From: Sorangium cellulosum
GTDB lineage: Bacteria > Myxococcota_A > Polyangia > Polyangiales > Polyangiaceae
Direction of reading: 5' to 3'
DNA length: 64,000 nt
Assembly (NCBI RefSeq): GCF_002950945.1
Contig: NZ_CP012673.1
Location: forward strand, 13,011,501 to 13,075,500
Shown: one piece after another, positions 62,831-64,000 of the stretch
Numbering within the stretch: the first letter of the stretch is position 1
Layout of the letters: each line of letters opens with the position of its first letter
The notes under the pieces: generated by a model
The model's input: only the letters and a program-made list of their open reading frames with translations
Databases searched by the model: none
What the model was told of the DNA's origin: nothing
Position numbers and translations under genes: made by a program

Positions 62831-63829
62831 ATGGAACCCGCCGCCCCGGCCCCCGCCGCGGCCGCGGGCCCGCCGCCCTCCGCCGCGGCCGCGGGCCCGC
62901 CGCTGCTCGAGGCCCGCGCCGCCCGCGTCGCCGTGGACGACGTCGTCGCGATCGACGCGCTCACCGTCGAGACGCGCGGCGATCGCGTGCTCTGCGCCGG
63001 CGACACGGGCGCGCTCTTCGCCGCGCTCACGGGCATCCCCCTCTCGGCCGCCCGGCGGCCGGCGCCTCCGGCCTCGGCCGACGACATCCTCGACGAGGCC
63101 CCGGGCGAGGCGCGCGTCGTCGCCGGGCGCCTCGCGGTCGCGGGCCGCGACGTCGGCGGCTTCGCGCAGCGCGCGGCGAGCGGGGCCGCCCCGCTCGATC
63201 CGCCGCTGCCGCTCGCCTGGACCGCGGAGGCCTACGTCGCCTGGAGCGCCCGGCTCGCCGGCGCCTCCGCCCGCGCCGCCGCCGAGCTGGCGCCCGCCGC
63301 CCTCGCCCGCGTCGGCCTCGCCGCCGCCCGGCGGCGCACCCTCCAGACGCTCGCGCTCCCCGAGCGCCGCGCGCTCGTCCTCGCCCAGGCGATCGCCGCG
63401 GCGCCGCCCGTCGTCATCGCCGAGGACCCGCTCGTCGGCCTCGACGACGGCGCCGCCGGCTTCGTGCTCGCCGCGCTCGCGGGCGCCACCGAGGGCCGCG
63501 GCGCGCTGATCACGGCGGCGCGCCTCGACGCCGAGGGCCCGCAGAGCGTCCTGCTCCGCGGCGCCACCAGCGTCGTCGTGCTCGCGGGCGGCGAGCTCGC
63601 CTTCGCGGGCACGTTCGCGGAGATCGCCGCCGGAGGCCACGCCTACGCCCTCACCGTCCGCACCAACGTAGGCCCGCTCCGCGAGGAGCTCGCCGCCCGC
63701 GGCATCACGCTGCGCGGCGGGCCGGCGCGCTTCACCGCCGCGCTGCCCGAGGGGACCACCGCCCGCGACATCGTCCTCGCCGCGGCGCGCTGCCGCGCCG
63801 CGATCGTCGAGCTCGTCCCCCTCTTCTGA
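62831..63829 (+). CDS. ABC-transporter ATPase-like protein lacking the catalytic motifs
   Basis: The 332-residue protein starts 6 bases after the sppA stop. The layout follows an ABC ATPase: strand pair (LEARAARVAVDDVVAIDALT), a position where Walker A should be (RVLCAGDTGALFAALTG, with no GxxGxGK[ST]), a degenerate signature region (LQTLALPERRALVLAQAI instead of LSGGQ) and Walker B-like PVVIAEDPLVGLDDG with a D-loop. ATP hydrolysis is therefore doubtful. A C-terminal domain of about 70 residues resembles the tail of export-type ATPases (ITLRGGPARFTAALPEGTTA). It is likely a non-catalytic partner of a permease encoded downstream. Confidence 0.75.
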   Translation: MEPAAPAPAAAAGPPPSAAAAGPPLLEARAARVAVDDVVAIDALTVETRGDRVLCAGDTGALFAALTGIPLSAARRPAPPASADDILDEAPGEARVVAGRLAVAGRDVGGFAQRAASGAAPLDPPLPLAWTAEAYVAWSARLAGASARAAAELAPAALARVGLAAARRRTLQTLALPERRALVLAQAIAAAPPVVIAEDPLVGLDDGAAGFVLAALAGATEGRGALITAARLDAEGPQSVLLRGATSVVVLAGGELAFAGTFAEIAAGGHAYALTVRTNVGPLREELAARGITLRGGPARFTAALPEGTTARDIVLAAARCRAAIVELVPLF

Positions 63830-63926
63830 GCCGCCCGCGCGCCCCGCGCCCCCCCGGCGCAGGGCCCGCGCCGCGCGTCGTGCGACTGTTCGCCACCCGC
63901 CGGGCGCCGTAGTACCGTGCGCGGCG

Positions 63927-64000
63927 ATGTCATCCGAACCCGCCGCGAACCAGCCGTCCGCCGCTCAGGTCACCCCGGGCGGCTCGTCCTCCGGAGGCCG
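63927..64000 (+). CDS. Start of a further gene (partial)
   Basis: ATG 63927 opens MSSEPAANQPSAAQVTPGGS and runs off the window. The Pro/Ser/Gly-rich N-terminus is not informative. Its place behind an ABC-ATPase-like gene suggests a membrane permease, but this cannot be judged here. Confidence 0.4.
   Translation, partial: MSSEPAANQPSAAQVTPGGSSSGG

Noticed and set aside
63886..63897. Third copy of the palindromic element at the right edge
   Set aside because: Only one arm (CTGTTCGCCACC) is present and no matching arm follows, so I do not list it as a feature.

Overview
The window is very GC-rich DNA that reads like a myxobacterium of the Sorangium/Polyangium type. That view rests on four things: multi-domain Ser/Thr kinase and histidine kinase genes, lipoproteins with Cys-rich or low-complexity tails, several dispersed families of accessory genes, and a large Rhs/YD-repeat toxin locus. 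No rRNA, tRNA or CRISPR array was seen, and no sequence search was run, so the family names come from recognised motifs.

Layout. (1) 1-2.4 kb: chromosomal genes on the + strand (small membrane protein, NodB-type deacetylase, SirB1-like protein). (2) 2.4-17.2 kb: an accessory patch. A Ser/Thr kinase-ATPase gene is broken inside its ATPase domain at about 4590, and a kinase-type TPR tail reappears at 16277. Between them lie gene relics (LuxR tail, GIY-YIG/T5orf172-like tail), an SDR oxidoreductase, a lipoprotein toxin/immunity-like operon resembling sitBAI (8324-10159), an IS21-family element, a Cys-rich lipoprotein and an IS4-family element. (3) 17.2-35.5 kb: mostly intact genes for signalling and the cell envelope: two histidine kinases, a CPBP membrane protease homologue, a B12-type radical SAM protein, a GAF-GGDEF diguanylate cyclase, two beta-propeller proteins, an M49-like peptidase lipoprotein, and an unusual GAF / sugar-binding-protein-like / GAF / STAS regulator. 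(4) 35.7-58.6 kb: the main point of interest, an Rhs array on the - strand. (5) 58.7-64 kb: + strand genes (helical protein, DUF2505-like protein, SppA-like protease with an extra N-terminal domain, degenerate ABC ATPase, start of another gene).

The Rhs array begins, in transcription order, with a 2135-codon SpvB/TcdB-like YD-repeat protein ending in an HNH nuclease tip (58588-52181). Its DUF4265 immunity gene overlaps it by 20 bp. Downstream follow displaced copies of the Rhs core, each starting at a different point of the core. Most end in a different toxin tip followed by its own small immunity-like gene: module 2 (49975-47935), module 3 (47916-43821), module 4 (43813-38667), module 5 (38664-37019) and a decayed remnant (36050-35690). 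An Imm33-like gene without a toxin sits between modules 1 and 2. The array has been hit by four insertion sequences. Three insertions can be undone exactly by removing the element plus one target duplication: IS630 in the module 4 toxin (TA), an IS4-type element in the module 4 immunity gene (9-bp duplication CGTGCCAGC), and an IS4-type element in the module 3 pre-toxin region (9-bp duplication ATGGCGCCC). Each repair restores one continuous reading frame.

How the parts fit: the head gene supplies the delivery and shell protein with the current toxin. The modules behind it look like earlier tips pushed downstream by homologous recombination in the shared core. They serve as a store of tips and immunity genes and are now decaying through frameshifts, deletions and insertions.
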